Of a stretch of 64,000 bases of DNA, positions 17,575 through 26,647 are shown piece after piece. The stretch comes from Rhodopirellula europaea 6C. Its GTDB lineage: Bacteria > Planctomycetota > Planctomycetia > Pirellulales > Pirellulaceae. Under the pieces are notes generated by a model. That model saw only the letters and a list, made by a program, of their open reading frames with translations. It did no database searches and had not been told where the DNA came from. Made by a program: the position numbers and the translations under genes. Location: the NCBI RefSeq assembly GCF_000338295.1, contig NZ_ANMO01000113.1:33138-97137 (forward strand), read 5' to 3'. How positions within the stretch are numbered: the first letter of the stretch is position 1; each line of letters starts with the position of its first letter.

Positions 17575-18318
17575 TCAGCCGTCTAGGTCGACTGTAACGT
17601 CGACGAAGTCCTCTTCTGACAAAAACTGAATGCCTTCAAACTCCGCCCCATAGTCGCTCGCGATTTTTGTGATCTGTCGGTGGGCCGCGACCAAGCGTTC
17701 TTCGTCGTTGCTGCCTTCCTGAAAAACAAAGACGCCGAAGCGTCCGTCTTCATCGGGATCTTCGTCCGCTTGGCTGTTGTCGAACCCGCCGGCGACGAGA
17801 GCTTCCGCGAGCGATTGCATTTGCTCCAATGAGTTCCCCATCAGCAGGAACACCCACGGCAGCACTTCGCCTGGGTTCATTCCGCTGTCGCTGAAGTGCC
17901 GGAGTCGCCACACGGCTTCGTCCAAGCTCAACCAATCGAACAACTCGTCGTCATCGATTGCATCGAAGACTTCGACACCCTCGTACTTGATGCCGGTCCG
18001 GCTCGCGATCTGCTGCATCTGGTCCGCGATTTTCTTCACTTCGCTGGGAACGAGAGCTCCCGTTTTGACGACGCTGAGCATCGGACGTCCGAGCGACAAA
18101 CGACCCTGGCGATCGATTTCTTCGACGGCCTCTTCGAGTTCGCATTGATAGTCGTCCAGCGTGTCGGCGATCGACTTGAGTTGCCCAATGTCGGTCCCTC
18201 GAAGTGTGAAGGTCCAGTCCATCGGGATCGATAGATCAACTCCTAACTCGTCGACCAGATACGAGAAAAGGGCGTCGATGTCGAAGGCCAAACCAGACTC
18301 GTCGGATGATTCATTCAT
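17575..18318 (-). CDS. Acidic protein with two RraB-like domains
   Basis: A 247-residue acidic cytosolic protein made of two repeats. Each has a WTF/VFL strand, a T-or-S-x-x-Q-M/L helix, a central strand, a long A/Q-rich helix and an ending like RraB's VEYDGW: GIKYEGVEVF near 130 and GAEFEGIQFL near 230. RraB inhibits RNase E in proteobacteria and has one such domain; a duplicated form is unusual. The similarity is structural-pattern level and was read by eye, so the function may differ. It is divergent from the histidine kinase gene with 95 bases between starts. The ATG start is unambiguous. Confidence 0.7.
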   Translation of the reverse strand: MNESSDESGLAFDIDALFSYLVDELGVDLSIPMDWTFTLRGTDIGQLKSIADTLDDYQCELEEAVEEIDRQGRLSLGRPMLSVVKTGALVPSEVKKIADQMQQIASRTGIKYEGVEVFDAIDDDELFDWLSLDEAVWRLRHFSDSGMNPGEVLPWVFLLMGNSLEQMQSLAEALVAGGFDNSQADEDPDEDGRFGVFVFQEGSNDEERLVAAHRQITKIASDYGAEFEGIQFLSEEDFVDVTVDLDG

Positions 18319-18413
18319 GCCGCCAGATTACCAGATTCGGCAACGCCCGCCAGAACCAACGATCTGAACAGTTGTGGCCCATCGCGAGGCAACGTTGTGA
18401 TACATTTTCAACC

Positions 18414-19664
18414 ATGACGACGGACATTGAAAAACAGCTGATCGAAACCAACCTTCGGTTTCGCATTGCCACGAGAACCGCGAAGCTTGGCTATTGGGTT
18501 TTCGACGTGAAATCGTCTCACGTGGAGGTGTCCGAAGAGCTACTCAACCAATTGGGGCTCCCGCCCGACTTCCAATGGAGTCTTCAAAGCTGGAAGGATC
18601 GCCTGCATCCGGATGATTACGACCGCGCGATGAGCCAATTGGCGACGGTGACGGATGGGAAGCCGTCGGAATATTTCAACGTCTACCGCCTTCAACATTC
18701 CAGCGGCGGCTACCGTTGGATCGAGTCGATCGGAGATTTCATCTACGACGACAGCGGCAACTTGGTCCGGATGATCGGGACTCATCAAGATATCACCCGG
18801 CGAATCGAGATTGAACAGGCACTCGACGCAGCACTAGAGGACAGTATTCGCGCAAACGAATCATTGCAGCGAAGCAATCAAGAACTCGAACAATTTGCTT
18901 ACGTCGCCTCACATGACCTGCGTTCACCTCTACGCGGTTTGCAAAACCTAACCGCCTGGATCCGCGAGGACATGGAAGAGGCGGGACTCGAAGTCCCTGA
19001 GTCGGTACTCGAACACTGTGCCACGATGGGCAAACAAATCGCTCGCATGCAATCGTTGCTCGACGGTTTGTTGGCCTACGCTAGGATTGACCAAAGCTAT
19101 ACGTCGACCGAACCTGTCGATCTAAACCAAATTGTTTCGGAAGCGATCGCCTTCGTCGAAGCCCCGGATGACTTTGAAGTTCGTTTGGATTCGGAGCTGC
19201 CAACCATCATTGGGAACTCGTCGCCGGTGATGCGAGTGATGGTGAACCTGATCGACAACGCAATCAAACACCATCCCGGCCCTTCGGGGACGATCGTCAT
19301 CCGAGGTGGCATAAACGAAGACGGGACCGCGGAAGTCATTGTGGAAGACGATGGGCAAGGAATCCCGGAGGAACACCGTGAACGAGTGTTCCGGATGTTC
19401 GAAACATTGAAGAGCGACCGTGCGAGCGGCAAAGGCGGAATGGGTTTGGCCATGGTCCGCAAATTGGTGCTTTCCTGTGGAGGCACCATTCGTTTTGACG
19501 AATCACCACTTGGCGGTGCCGCAGCCATCACGCATTGGCCGACCGATGTCTCTCAATCGAAGAGCCAAAAGTCGCCAAAACTGACTCACCGTTTGCTAGA
19601 GGTGATCACCGGATCGACGGCCATAACCGACGTCAAATCCGCTGAATCGACCGGCGAGCAGTAG
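18414..19664 (+). CDS. Cytosolic PAS-domain sensor histidine kinase
   Basis: A 416-residue two-component kinase with no membrane segment. A PAS/PAC sensor domain occupies about 12-130 (LGYWVFDV, YRWIESIGDFIYDDSG, GTHQDITRR). A short coil follows, then HisKA with phospho-acceptor His167 in VASHDLRSPLRG. The ATP-binding domain shows the N box (VNLIDNAIKHHPG), G1 (VEDDGQGIPEEH) and G2 (GKGGMGLAMVRKL). The architecture resembles the phytochrome-type bacterial kinases with QFAYVASHDLR. No response regulator is adjacent, so it is an orphan kinase here. The ATG at 18414 is used because the upstream in-frame codons overlap the divergent promoter region. Signal unknown. Confidence 0.92.
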   Translation: MTTDIEKQLIETNLRFRIATRTAKLGYWVFDVKSSHVEVSEELLNQLGLPPDFQWSLQSWKDRLHPDDYDRAMSQLATVTDGKPSEYFNVYRLQHSSGGYRWIESIGDFIYDDSGNLVRMIGTHQDITRRIEIEQALDAALEDSIRANESLQRSNQELEQFAYVASHDLRSPLRGLQNLTAWIREDMEEAGLEVPESVLEHCATMGKQIARMQSLLDGLLAYARIDQSYTSTEPVDLNQIVSEAIAFVEAPDDFEVRLDSELPTIIGNSSPVMRVMVNLIDNAIKHHPGPSGTIVIRGGINEDGTAEVIVEDDGQGIPEEHRERVFRMFETLKSDRASGKGGMGLAMVRKLVLSCGGTIRFDESPLGGAAAITHWPTDVSQSKSQKSPKLTHRLLEVITGSTAITDVKSAESTGEQ

Positions 19665-19753
19665 TCGTCTCTCGTTTCCGCCGCAGACAACGTCAACTTG
19701 CCGCAACCGGTTCGGTTGAGCGGGCACGGCTATGAGTCAAGCAGAAACGAGAA

Positions 19754-19777
19754 CACCCAGACACGAAGGTCTGGGTG
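19754..19777 (-). terminator. Terminator hairpin for the coiled-coil/membrane gene pair
   Basis: CACCCAGA and TCTGGGTG form an eight-base stem around an eight-base loop, 30 bases past the stop of the minus-strand gene. Read on the minus strand it is followed by a T-rich TTCTCGTTTC. It may also serve the convergent kinase gene. Confidence 0.6.
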
Positions 19778-19805
19778 CGAGGACTCAATTTCTTGCTGCG
19801 AAGTC

Positions 19806-20012
19806 TCAGCCAATCAAGGGACTGTTCGTTGTCAGCATCACGGTTGGACGCGCCGTGTTGGTTTTGTAGTAGTCGGGTCCCCAGCGATTCAGTTCCACGA
19901 ACATCGCGATGACCGCGATCAACATGAACAACATCGCCAGCAACAACATCACCGTATAAACACTCGGTGGTTGCTTGCCCGTGGGTGCATCATTCGATGG
20001 AAGTGTCGACAC
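19806..20012 (-). CDS. Small single-span membrane protein
   Basis: A 68-residue protein with one membrane helix at about 18-41 (VYTVMLLLAMLFMLIAVIAM), a short polar N-terminus and a tail containing ELNRWGPDYYKTN. Its GTG start lies inside the 3' end of the preceding gene (23-base overlap), which indicates translational coupling. The codon pattern and the conserved-looking WGPDYY tail argue that it is real. It is probably a partner of the coiled-coil protein encoded just upstream. Function unknown. Confidence 0.65.
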   Translation of the reverse strand: MSTLPSNDAPTGKQPPSVYTVMLLLAMLFMLIAVIAMFVELNRWGPDYYKTNTARPTVMLTTNSPLIG

Positions 20013-20826
20013 GATCGCCCTCCTCCACTACGCCTTCGCTGTAGTCCCGCATGATTTCGGCAACCGCACGATCGGGTTCCGTCTCACGCACTTTCAAACG
20101 AGTCACATAGCGGCCGCCACGGGTGACTTCCAAGAAGTGACCGTTGCGAAGACCATCGTCGTAGCCGATCGAGACTTCGACCAACTTGCGAGGACGATTG
20201 ACCACCAGCACGGTGCCGTTGCGTTCCGGCGGAGCACCATCGAGCGGATCGTTCATGTTCAAGCCGGCGGCGTCGACGACTTCTTTGTATCGCGTCACCT
20301 GAGTATGCAATTGATCGTTGCGATCTTGTTGCAATTGAACCACGCCGCGAAGGCTGTTCATTTGGTCGGTCAATTCCAACGTGCGGGCGAACAAGGTGTC
20401 GCGATCTTGTTGCTCGGTGCGGATTTGCTCTCGCAAACGAGCATTGTCTGCCGTCATTTTCTCCAACTCTTCCGCACGAGCCCGGTCGGTCTGAGCCAAT
20501 TCAGTGCTCTTGGCCTGCAACTGCTGTACAGTCGACTCACTCTCTCGCAACTGCGACTCCAACTGATCCAGCTGAGTTTGCAGAGCTGCCAAAGCGGTCC
20601 GACGAGCGGCTTGTTCGCGATCCAAGGACGCTTGCGTGCGTGCCCTTGAATCACGAAGTTGTTCGTTGGTGCGAGCGATGGTTTCGATCTGGGCCTTCAA
20701 ACCCGTGGGTCCGAGCACGACGTCACGCCAGTTGCGATGGGACGCGTTGACGGCGAGTGCCAGTACCATGAAAACCCCGCTGAGAAGCAGGATTATGACC
20801 GAAAAGGATTTCCCGAGTAGGGTCAT
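19990..20826 (-). CDS. Membrane-anchored coiled-coil protein
   Basis: A 278-residue protein with an N-terminal membrane helix (about 7-28, SVIILLLSGVFMVLALAV). A long Gln/Glu/Arg-rich coiled coil follows at about 45-185. The C-terminal domain at about 205-275 has strands VLVVNRPRKLVEVSIG, GHFLEVTRGGRYVTRLKVRE and GDRVDT, resembling an OB-like or SH3-like barrel. The layout resembles MreC or flagellar-assembly-like proteins, with helix, coil and beta domain in the periplasm, but I do not claim homology. It overlaps the next small membrane-protein gene by 23 bases. The ATG start is clear. The 295 bases upstream (20827-21121) hold no gene that I can see. Confidence 0.75.
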   Translation of the reverse strand: MTLLGKSFSVIILLLSGVFMVLALAVNASHRNWRDVVLGPTGLKAQIETIARTNEQLRDSRARTQASLDREQAARRTALAALQTQLDQLESQLRESESTVQQLQAKSTELAQTDRARAEELEKMTADNARLREQIRTEQQDRDTLFARTLELTDQMNSLRGVVQLQQDRNDQLHTQVTRYKEVVDAAGLNMNDPLDGAPPERNGTVLVVNRPRKLVEVSIGYDDGLRNGHFLEVTRGGRYVTRLKVRETEPDRAVAEIMRDYSEGVVEEGDRVDTSIE

Positions 20827-21121
20827 GGGTGGTCGGTTCCGGATGGAGAAAAGAGGTCGGGAATTTCATTCCAAAGTATAGTTACGCCCAAAAATGAGTG
20901 TCAACAAAATTGCCTGAAACCCGTCGCAATTGACGACACCCTCCAATTCGAAGGAAAGTGTAGCGATTGTGAGGGTCCGCACGGCGATTCGTGTGTGTTC
21001 ATCCCCCGCTACAGATGAGGGCCAGGCCTCGTGGTGAAATCGCACCAGCGGGGAATGAGCACAACGCGAGATGAACCAGCTCGACGTCTGGGCGTTCAAC
21101 GATCGTCGAAGTGCCGTTGTC

Positions 21122-22324
21122 CTACGCTCCAACCCGCCCCAAGAGATCGCTGATCTGGTCGATCGCCGATCGCAAATCGTGATTTTCGCGAATCAACCGG
21201 TCCGCATTGGCAATGTGCAGCTTCCTCTGGTCAGCCTGTTCGGCGAATTCGCGGATGGCAGTTGCTAATGAAGCTGGGTCGCCTGGATCGGCCCAGTGAC
21301 ACGTCGGCTCGTCGGGCGATCTCTGCAACTCGACCGCTCCCCCGGCCCGAGTCGCGATGACCGGGGTCTGCAACGCGAATGCTTCCAGGACCACATTCGG
21401 CAGCCCCTCAAAATGCGAAGGCAGGACCAATCCGTCCGCCGCGGCGATTTCAGAACATGCGGGCTGGATCGCACCGGCGAACTCGACTCGGTGAATCGCA
21501 TCCTTCGGCCCAGCCGCCAACACCATGTCTTTCCATCGAGATTCGAGCTTACCGCGAAGCGGCCCGTCTCCAATCAATCGAAAATGAAGCGTCGGCAACT
21601 GCTCTGGCCAGTTCTCGGCCAAAATGCCGATCGCACTGAGCAGCGTCGCGTGACCTTTTTCTTCCGTCATTCGTCCAACGACGACCAATCGCAGCGAATC
21701 CTCCGGTTCTCGACCGGGCGGGTCCGCGCCCGCCGCATCGCGAATCGCATCCAAATCGATCGGATTGCGAATGGTCTTCACGAGCGATTCGGGCAATCCG
21801 TAATACCGAATCGCGGATTGGCGTGCCGCTTCGCTGACCGTGACCACCGCCGCACTCCGCCGGTACGCCTGAGCGAGCCGTTGACGTTTCAACCACACGA
21901 ATCGCTTCTCGACCAGCGGCAATGCCACATCAGGAGGACTAACGATCGTCGAAACACGCGGACAACGATTTGTCGCCGATCCGCGATGGACGATCGGATG
22001 ACCGGCGATCAGCGTCATGTGGAACGTCCGATCGTAGATCACATCCACTTCAGCCCGCTGAACGAGATCGCGAAACCATTCGGCCTGTCGTTTCAGCATC
22101 CCACCGGGAATTCGATCCAACATTCGCGGCGGAAAGGATTCGGGCGGATGATGAATCGTGACATCATCCGGAATGGTGCTCAGCAGATCACCGACCGCCT
22201 GTGTCAAATACAAATGCACGTCGAACCGTTCGCGATCCAGGTGCCGAGCCAACATCGCGGTTTGCAGTTCGCTTCCGCCGCCACGCATCGAACTGGCCAT
22301 CAATAGGACTCGGCGGAGTGGCAT
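21122..22324 (-). CDS. Glycosyltransferase family 4 (group 1)
   Basis: A 400-residue GT-B glycosyltransferase that transfers a sugar from a nucleotide donor, probably in surface polysaccharide or glycolipid synthesis. The N-terminal domain begins RRVLLMASSMRGGGSE, the typical acceptor-side loop. The donor domain has LVVVGRMTEEKGHATLL near 195 and the E-x7-E motif EGLPNVVLE near 305, followed by TPVIATRAGG. The ATG at 22324 is chosen; the reading frame continues 58 codons upstream, but those codons are made of the dispersed repeat and do not resemble protein. No other polysaccharide genes are adjacent, so the pathway cannot be named. Confidence 0.88.
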   Translation of the reverse strand: MPLRRVLLMASSMRGGGSELQTAMLARHLDRERFDVHLYLTQAVGDLLSTIPDDVTIHHPPESFPPRMLDRIPGGMLKRQAEWFRDLVQRAEVDVIYDRTFHMTLIAGHPIVHRGSATNRCPRVSTIVSPPDVALPLVEKRFVWLKRQRLAQAYRRSAAVVTVSEAARQSAIRYYGLPESLVKTIRNPIDLDAIRDAAGADPPGREPEDSLRLVVVGRMTEEKGHATLLSAIGILAENWPEQLPTLHFRLIGDGPLRGKLESRWKDMVLAAGPKDAIHRVEFAGAIQPACSEIAAADGLVLPSHFEGLPNVVLEAFALQTPVIATRAGGAVELQRSPDEPTCHWADPGDPASLATAIREFAEQADQRKLHIANADRLIRENHDLRSAIDQISDLLGRVGA

Positions 22325-22388
22325 GTGGCAGACTGGTTGGGATGGAGAGTTGTTGGCCGGCGTCCGTGCTTGGTCACCATCATCAATT

Positions 22389-22994
22389 CTATGGTAACGA
22401 AGCCAGTAGGCCAGGTTCCACCTAGCAATGGTGACCAGCTGTAGGCCAGGTTCCACCTGGCGATCGAGCCGATGATTCGAAAGAAGCGAGGCCAGCACAC
22501 CAACCGACGCTCCTTCGCGAGTGTCGATTGTGACGGCATTTCACCAATGCCATGTGAGACATGGCCTACGTGGACGACGTCGGGATTATAGCGAACCCGG
22601 TAACGCAGCACCGTCGAACAATTGCCGTAGGCCAGGTTCCACCTGGCGATCGAGCCGATGCTTCGAAAGAAGCGAGGCGAGCACACTAACCAACGCTCCT
22701 TCGCGAGTGTCGGTTGTCACGACATTTCAACCAATGCCATGTGGGACATGGCCTACGTGGACTATGGTAACGAAGCCAGTAGGCCAGGTTCCACCTGGCA
22801 ATGGTGACCAGCTGTAGGCCAGGTTCCACCTGGCGTATCGAGCCGATGCTTCGAAAGAAGCGAGGCCAGCACACCAACCGATGCTCCTTTGCGAGTGTCG
22901 ATTGTCACGGCATTTCAACAACGCCATGTGGGACATGGCCTACGTGGACGACGTCGGGATTTTAGCGACCCCGGTAGGCCAGGTTCCACCTGGC
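22389..22994. repeat. Dense array of two-hairpin repeat A units (nine copies of the core)
   Basis: Forward cores TAGGCCAGGTTCCACCTGGC (the first copy reads CCTAGC) begin at 22407, 22442, 22628, 22780, 22815 and 22975. Inverted cores GCCATGTGRGACATGGCCTA begin at 22549, 22736 and 22923. Longer units of roughly 150-220 bases repeat nearly three times: ATGGTAACGAAGCC, a forward core, CGAGCCGATGCTTCG, AAAGAAGC, then TCCTTCGCGAGTGTCG and an inverted core. This is the bulk of an 860-base gene-free region between the glycosyltransferase and ppdK. The short ORFs in it are not genes. Confidence 0.85.
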
Positions 22995-23105
22995 AATGGT
23001 GACCAGACGAGTGATTGCCCTCTTGTGTTTTAATGTCACGACTCGCGTTCTTCCACAGCATCGGCGTCGATCCCAAGTCATGACCTGGCCTGCTGCCAAC
23101 GCACA

Positions 23106-23150
23106 AAAAAAAGGCCGCGAGGCGGAGGGCTTCTCCGGTCTCGCGGCCTA
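23106..23150 (-). terminator. Rho-independent terminator of ppdK
   Basis: On the minus strand AGGCCGCGAG (from 23150) pairs with CTCGCGGCCT (to 23112) and ends in eight T residues. It lies 40 bases past the ppdK stop. Confidence 0.88.
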
Positions 23151-23189
23151 TCAATCATTCGTGGAATGGTGCCAGTTTGGCTCGATTCA

Positions 23190-25850
23190 CTACGCTTTCA
23201 AAGCAGCTTGAGCAGCGGCCAAACGTGCGATTGGCACGCGGAACGGGCTGCACGAAACGTAGTCCAGTCCAACCGAGTTGCAGAAATCGATCGAGGCTGG
23301 GTCACCACCGTGTTCGCCACAGATACCGACCTTCAGCTTCTTCTTGATGCTGCGGCCCTTGGTGACGCCCATTTCAACCAACTGTCCAACGCCGCTGGTG
23401 TCCAGCGATTGGAATGGGTCAACGGGAACGATCTTTGCCTCGATGTAATCGGGCAGGAATCCGCCGACGTCATCGCGGGAATAACCGAACGTCATTTGGG
23501 TCAAGTCGTTTGTACCGAAGCTGAAGAAGTCGGCGTACTCGGCAACTTCGTCTGCGGTCAAACAAGCACGAGGAATCTCGATCATAGTACCGATCAAGAT
23601 GTTCAGCTCGCCTTCGAACTTCTTGGCGGTCTTGGTGGCTTCGATCGTTTCTTCGACCTTTTCACGCAAGATACGAAGTTCAGCGGCGGTACCGACCAAT
23701 GGGATCATGATCTCAGGCTGAGCGTCGATCTTCTTCTTGGCACAGCTGATGGCTGCTTCGACGATCGCTTGAACCTGCATTTCCAGGATTTCGGGGTACG
23801 TCACGCTGAGACGGCAACCACGGTGACCAAGCATTGGGTTGGACTCGTGCAGAGCCGCACCACGCTTTTTGATTTCCGCAGGTTTGACGCCCAACTCTTC
23901 TGCCATTTGCTTTTGAGCAGCTGCCTCGTGAGGCAAGAACTCGTGCAATGGTGGATCGAGCAATCGCACGGTCACTGGGCAACCCTTCATCGCTTTGAAG
24001 ATGCCTTCGAAGTCTTTGCGTTGGAACGGCAACAACTTCTTCAGTGCGGCACGACGTGCATCTTCGTCTTCGGCCAAAATCATTGCACGCATGTGAATGA
24101 TGCGATCAGCTTCGAAGAACATGTGCTCGGTGCGGCACAGTCCGATGCCTTCGGCACCGAAGTCACGAGCACGCTTGCTGTCGGCGGGCGAATCCGCGTT
24201 GGTGCGGATCGAAAGACGACGGTACTCGTCGGCCCACTTCATCAACTTGGCGAAATCGCCGGACAACTTGGGCTCTTGGGTTTCGACTTCGCCAGCCATC
24301 ACTTCGCCGGTCGTGCCGTCCAGGCTGATCGTGTCCTTGGCGGTGAACTTGCGTCCGCCGACCGTGATCGTCTTGCCCTTTTCGTTGATTTCCACTTCGC
24401 TGGCACCAGCGACGCAGCACTTGCCCCAACCGCGAGCAACCACAGCAGCGTGGCTGGTTGCTCCACCGGTGCTGGTCAAGATACCAACCGCAGCCGACAT
24501 GCCTTCGACATCTTCGGGGCTGGTTTCGCGGCGAACGAGGATTACGTCTTCGCCGGCTTCGAAACGCTCACGAGCTTCCGTCGCGGTGAAAGCCAACTTA
24601 CCAACCGCGGCACCTGGCGATGCGTTGAGACCACGGCACAACACGTCAGCCGCGTTGCGAGCGGTGGGTTTGAACGATGGCAACAAGCAGTGAGTCAGGT
24701 CCGATGCAGGAACGCGAAGGACAGCTTCCTTCTCGGTGATCAAACCTTCTTTGACCATGTCGCAAGCGATCTTCACGGCCGCGATGCCGTTTCGTTTGCC
24801 GTTTCGAGTTTGCAACATGAACAACTTGCCACGCTCAATCGTGAACTCGATGTCCTGCATGTCGGTGTAGTGGTCCTCAAGTTTCTTCTTGATTTCCATC
24901 AGCTCCTTATGAGCCGCTTTGTCCCACTTCGCCATTTGAGCGACTGGTTGTGGGGTACGAATACCAGCGACAACGTCTTCGCCCTGAGCGTTGATCAGGA
25001 ACTCACCGTAGAACTTGTTTTGTCCGGTGTTGGGGTCACGGGTGAAACCAACGCCCGTTCCGGAGTCGTCGCCCATGTTGCCATAAACCATGGCTTGGAC
25101 GTTCACGGCGGTACCGATCAAGTTGTTGATCTCGGTGTTGCCCTTGGCCGATTCGATGCGGCGATAGCTGATCGCTCGGTCAGCGTTCCATGAACCGAAG
25201 ACGGCTTCGATGGCCAACTGAAGTTGCTTGATCGGGTCTTGTGGGAAGTCTTCGCCGGTGCCTTTTTTGTAGACCTCTTTGTAGGCTTCGCAAAGTTCAC
25301 GCAAACCTTCGGCGGGAACTTCGGTGTCTTCGGTGACGTTGTGTTTTTTCTTGACCTTGTCAAAGGCAGCTTCGAACTGCTCGTGGTGCAGTCCCATGAC
25401 GACGTCGCCGTACATGTTGATCAGGCGGCGATAAGCGTCGTAAGCGAAACGCTCGTTCTTGGTCGCCTTGGCCAAACCTTCGGTTGCTTCGTCATTCAGA
25501 CCGAGGTTCAAAATGGTGTTCATCATCCCGGGCATCGAGACGGCAGCACCGGAACGGACGCTAACGAGCAATGGGTTTTCATTGTCGCCGAAGTTCTTGC
25601 CGAGTTCCTTTTCCAGGATTTTGACGGCGTCCTGAATTTCGTCCATCAATCCCTTGGGAAGTTTCTTGCCGGCTTTGTAGTAGCCATCGCAGACTTCGGT
25701 GGTGATCGTGAACCCGGGAGGGACCGGCAGTCCGATGGAAGTCATTTCGGCCAAGTTCAGGCCTTTACCGCCCAGGATGGCTTTGCTTCCGCCTTTTCCT
25801 TCGGTCTTTGTTTTGCCGAAGTAGTAAACCATCTTGTCTTTTTTTGCCAT
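23190..25850 (-). CDS. ppdK: Pyruvate, phosphate dikinase
   Basis: An 886-residue enzyme that interconverts pyruvate + ATP + Pi with phosphoenolpyruvate + AMP + PPi, linking glycolysis and gluconeogenesis. The length is that of the bacterial enzyme. The N-terminal nucleotide-binding domain begins with GGKGLNLAEMTSIGLPVPPG. The swivelling phospho-His domain has GGATSHAAVVARGWGKCC with catalytic His467. The TIM-barrel domain has LCRTEHMFF, MIEIPRACLTADE, SFGTNDLTQMTFGYSRDD and catalytic Cys844 in VGICGEHGGDP. The ATG at 25850 is preferred over a TTG four codons upstream. The gene is monocistronic with its own terminator. A long ORF on the opposite strand (23166-25193) is only a shadow. Confidence 0.97.
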   Translation of the reverse strand: MAKKDKMVYYFGKTKTEGKGGSKAILGGKGLNLAEMTSIGLPVPPGFTITTEVCDGYYKAGKKLPKGLMDEIQDAVKILEKELGKNFGDNENPLLVSVRSGAAVSMPGMMNTILNLGLNDEATEGLAKATKNERFAYDAYRRLINMYGDVVMGLHHEQFEAAFDKVKKKHNVTEDTEVPAEGLRELCEAYKEVYKKGTGEDFPQDPIKQLQLAIEAVFGSWNADRAISYRRIESAKGNTEINNLIGTAVNVQAMVYGNMGDDSGTGVGFTRDPNTGQNKFYGEFLINAQGEDVVAGIRTPQPVAQMAKWDKAAHKELMEIKKKLEDHYTDMQDIEFTIERGKLFMLQTRNGKRNGIAAVKIACDMVKEGLITEKEAVLRVPASDLTHCLLPSFKPTARNAADVLCRGLNASPGAAVGKLAFTATEARERFEAGEDVILVRRETSPEDVEGMSAAVGILTSTGGATSHAAVVARGWGKCCVAGASEVEINEKGKTITVGGRKFTAKDTISLDGTTGEVMAGEVETQEPKLSGDFAKLMKWADEYRRLSIRTNADSPADSKRARDFGAEGIGLCRTEHMFFEADRIIHMRAMILAEDEDARRAALKKLLPFQRKDFEGIFKAMKGCPVTVRLLDPPLHEFLPHEAAAQKQMAEELGVKPAEIKKRGAALHESNPMLGHRGCRLSVTYPEILEMQVQAIVEAAISCAKKKIDAQPEIMIPLVGTAAELRILREKVEETIEATKTAKKFEGELNILIGTMIEIPRACLTADEVAEYADFFSFGTNDLTQMTFGYSRDDVGGFLPDYIEAKIVPVDPFQSLDTSGVGQLVEMGVTKGRSIKKKLKVGICGEHGGDPASIDFCNSVGLDYVSCSPFRVPIARLAAAQAALKA

Positions 25851-26047
25851 CGTCGCTGTCAATCCCTGTGTGGGGTTTGGAAATCAAAAGAACGTTTGGC
25901 CGCAAAGCGTATTTGGCACACGTAGTTAGGTCAATCAGTCAAGACGTCTGAAACCGGCAAAATCACGGGGTTTTCGCACCGTTTGGGGCTTGGTCGCGGC
26001 ACGTCGCGCTGTCACCAGATCGACACGCTCACCAAACATCCCGGTGG

Positions 26048-26542
26048 TCAGTCCTGGCGGCGCAGATGCCCGGCACTGGTTTGGAACAATCGCCGACGCC
26101 GTGTCGCGGCTTCTTCGGCGGAGCGCCCGCGAGCGAGTTCTTGGTTCAAATCATCGAAATTGGCCCGACAAACGCGGCATCCGATTTCAGTCAAATGAAA
26201 CAAAACGTAGTCCGCCATCTCGGCGTCCAGCTGATTGGCGACGTACGCCTGCAGCGTCGATCGGTCGGGACACGACAGCCGCTGACGACGCCAAATCGCA
26301 CCAATTGTGTGCAATCCGGCAACATCTTGGCCTCGCAACTGAATCAGCCGCTGACGCAGTTTTTCGTCCTCGCGCACCGCCTGCTCGATCTCGGACGACC
26401 GCGAGGGCTCGAGTTGCTCATCCAAGAATGCGACCAATTCCGCATCAGAGAATCGGTCGGGCGAAGAAGCGGAATCAGCGGACAACGGAAAATTCAAACG
26501 TGCGAGAAAATGGGATGGACCGACGATGATCGGCAGAATCAA
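26048..26542 (-). CDS. Putative anti-sigma-like / zinc-finger protein
   Basis: A 164-residue protein. Residues about 30-70 (RFSDAELVAFLDEQLEPSR) resemble the helical start of zf-HC2 anti-sigma domains. A second such unit at about 92-135 has CPDRSTLQAY, FHLTEIGC and CRVCRANFDDL, where His/Cys residues could bind zinc. No membrane helix follows, so if it is an anti-sigma factor it is the soluble type. The frame opens at a TTG (26542), and no ATG occurs before residue 100, so the start is uncertain. It is divergent from the poly(A) polymerase gene with about 105 bases between. Alternatively it is an unrelated regulatory protein; no sigma factor is nearby. Confidence 0.6.
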   Translation of the reverse strand: MILPIIVGPSHFLARLNFPLSADSASSPDRFSDAELVAFLDEQLEPSRSSEIEQAVREDEKLRQRLIQLRGQDVAGLHTIGAIWRRQRLSCPDRSTLQAYVANQLDAEMADYVLFHLTEIGCRVCRANFDDLNQELARGRSAEEAATRRRRLFQTSAGHLRRQD

Positions 26543-26647
26543 TCGTTTCGGTATGGTAGCGTCTTTTCGAAACTCGGGCGGAACGACGCTCCGTCAAATC
26601 GTCGCCCCACGATCCTCGACCTCCCATTGTCCGATCCCCGCTGTTCG

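Noticed and set aside
22325..22498. 58-codon upstream extension of the glycosyltransferase frame
   Set aside because: The codons are dispersed-repeat sequence (NHRLDRQVEPGLQLVTIARW-type peptide that recurs at other repeat copies) and the family N-terminus begins at 22324.
22389..22994. CRISPR-like repetitive array
   Set aside because: Repeat cores occur in both orientations at irregular spacing, intervening sequences are themselves repeated, and no cas genes are present.
23166..25193. 675-residue ORF opposite ppdK
   Set aside because: Shadow of a strongly codon-biased gene; ppdK is certain on the other strand.
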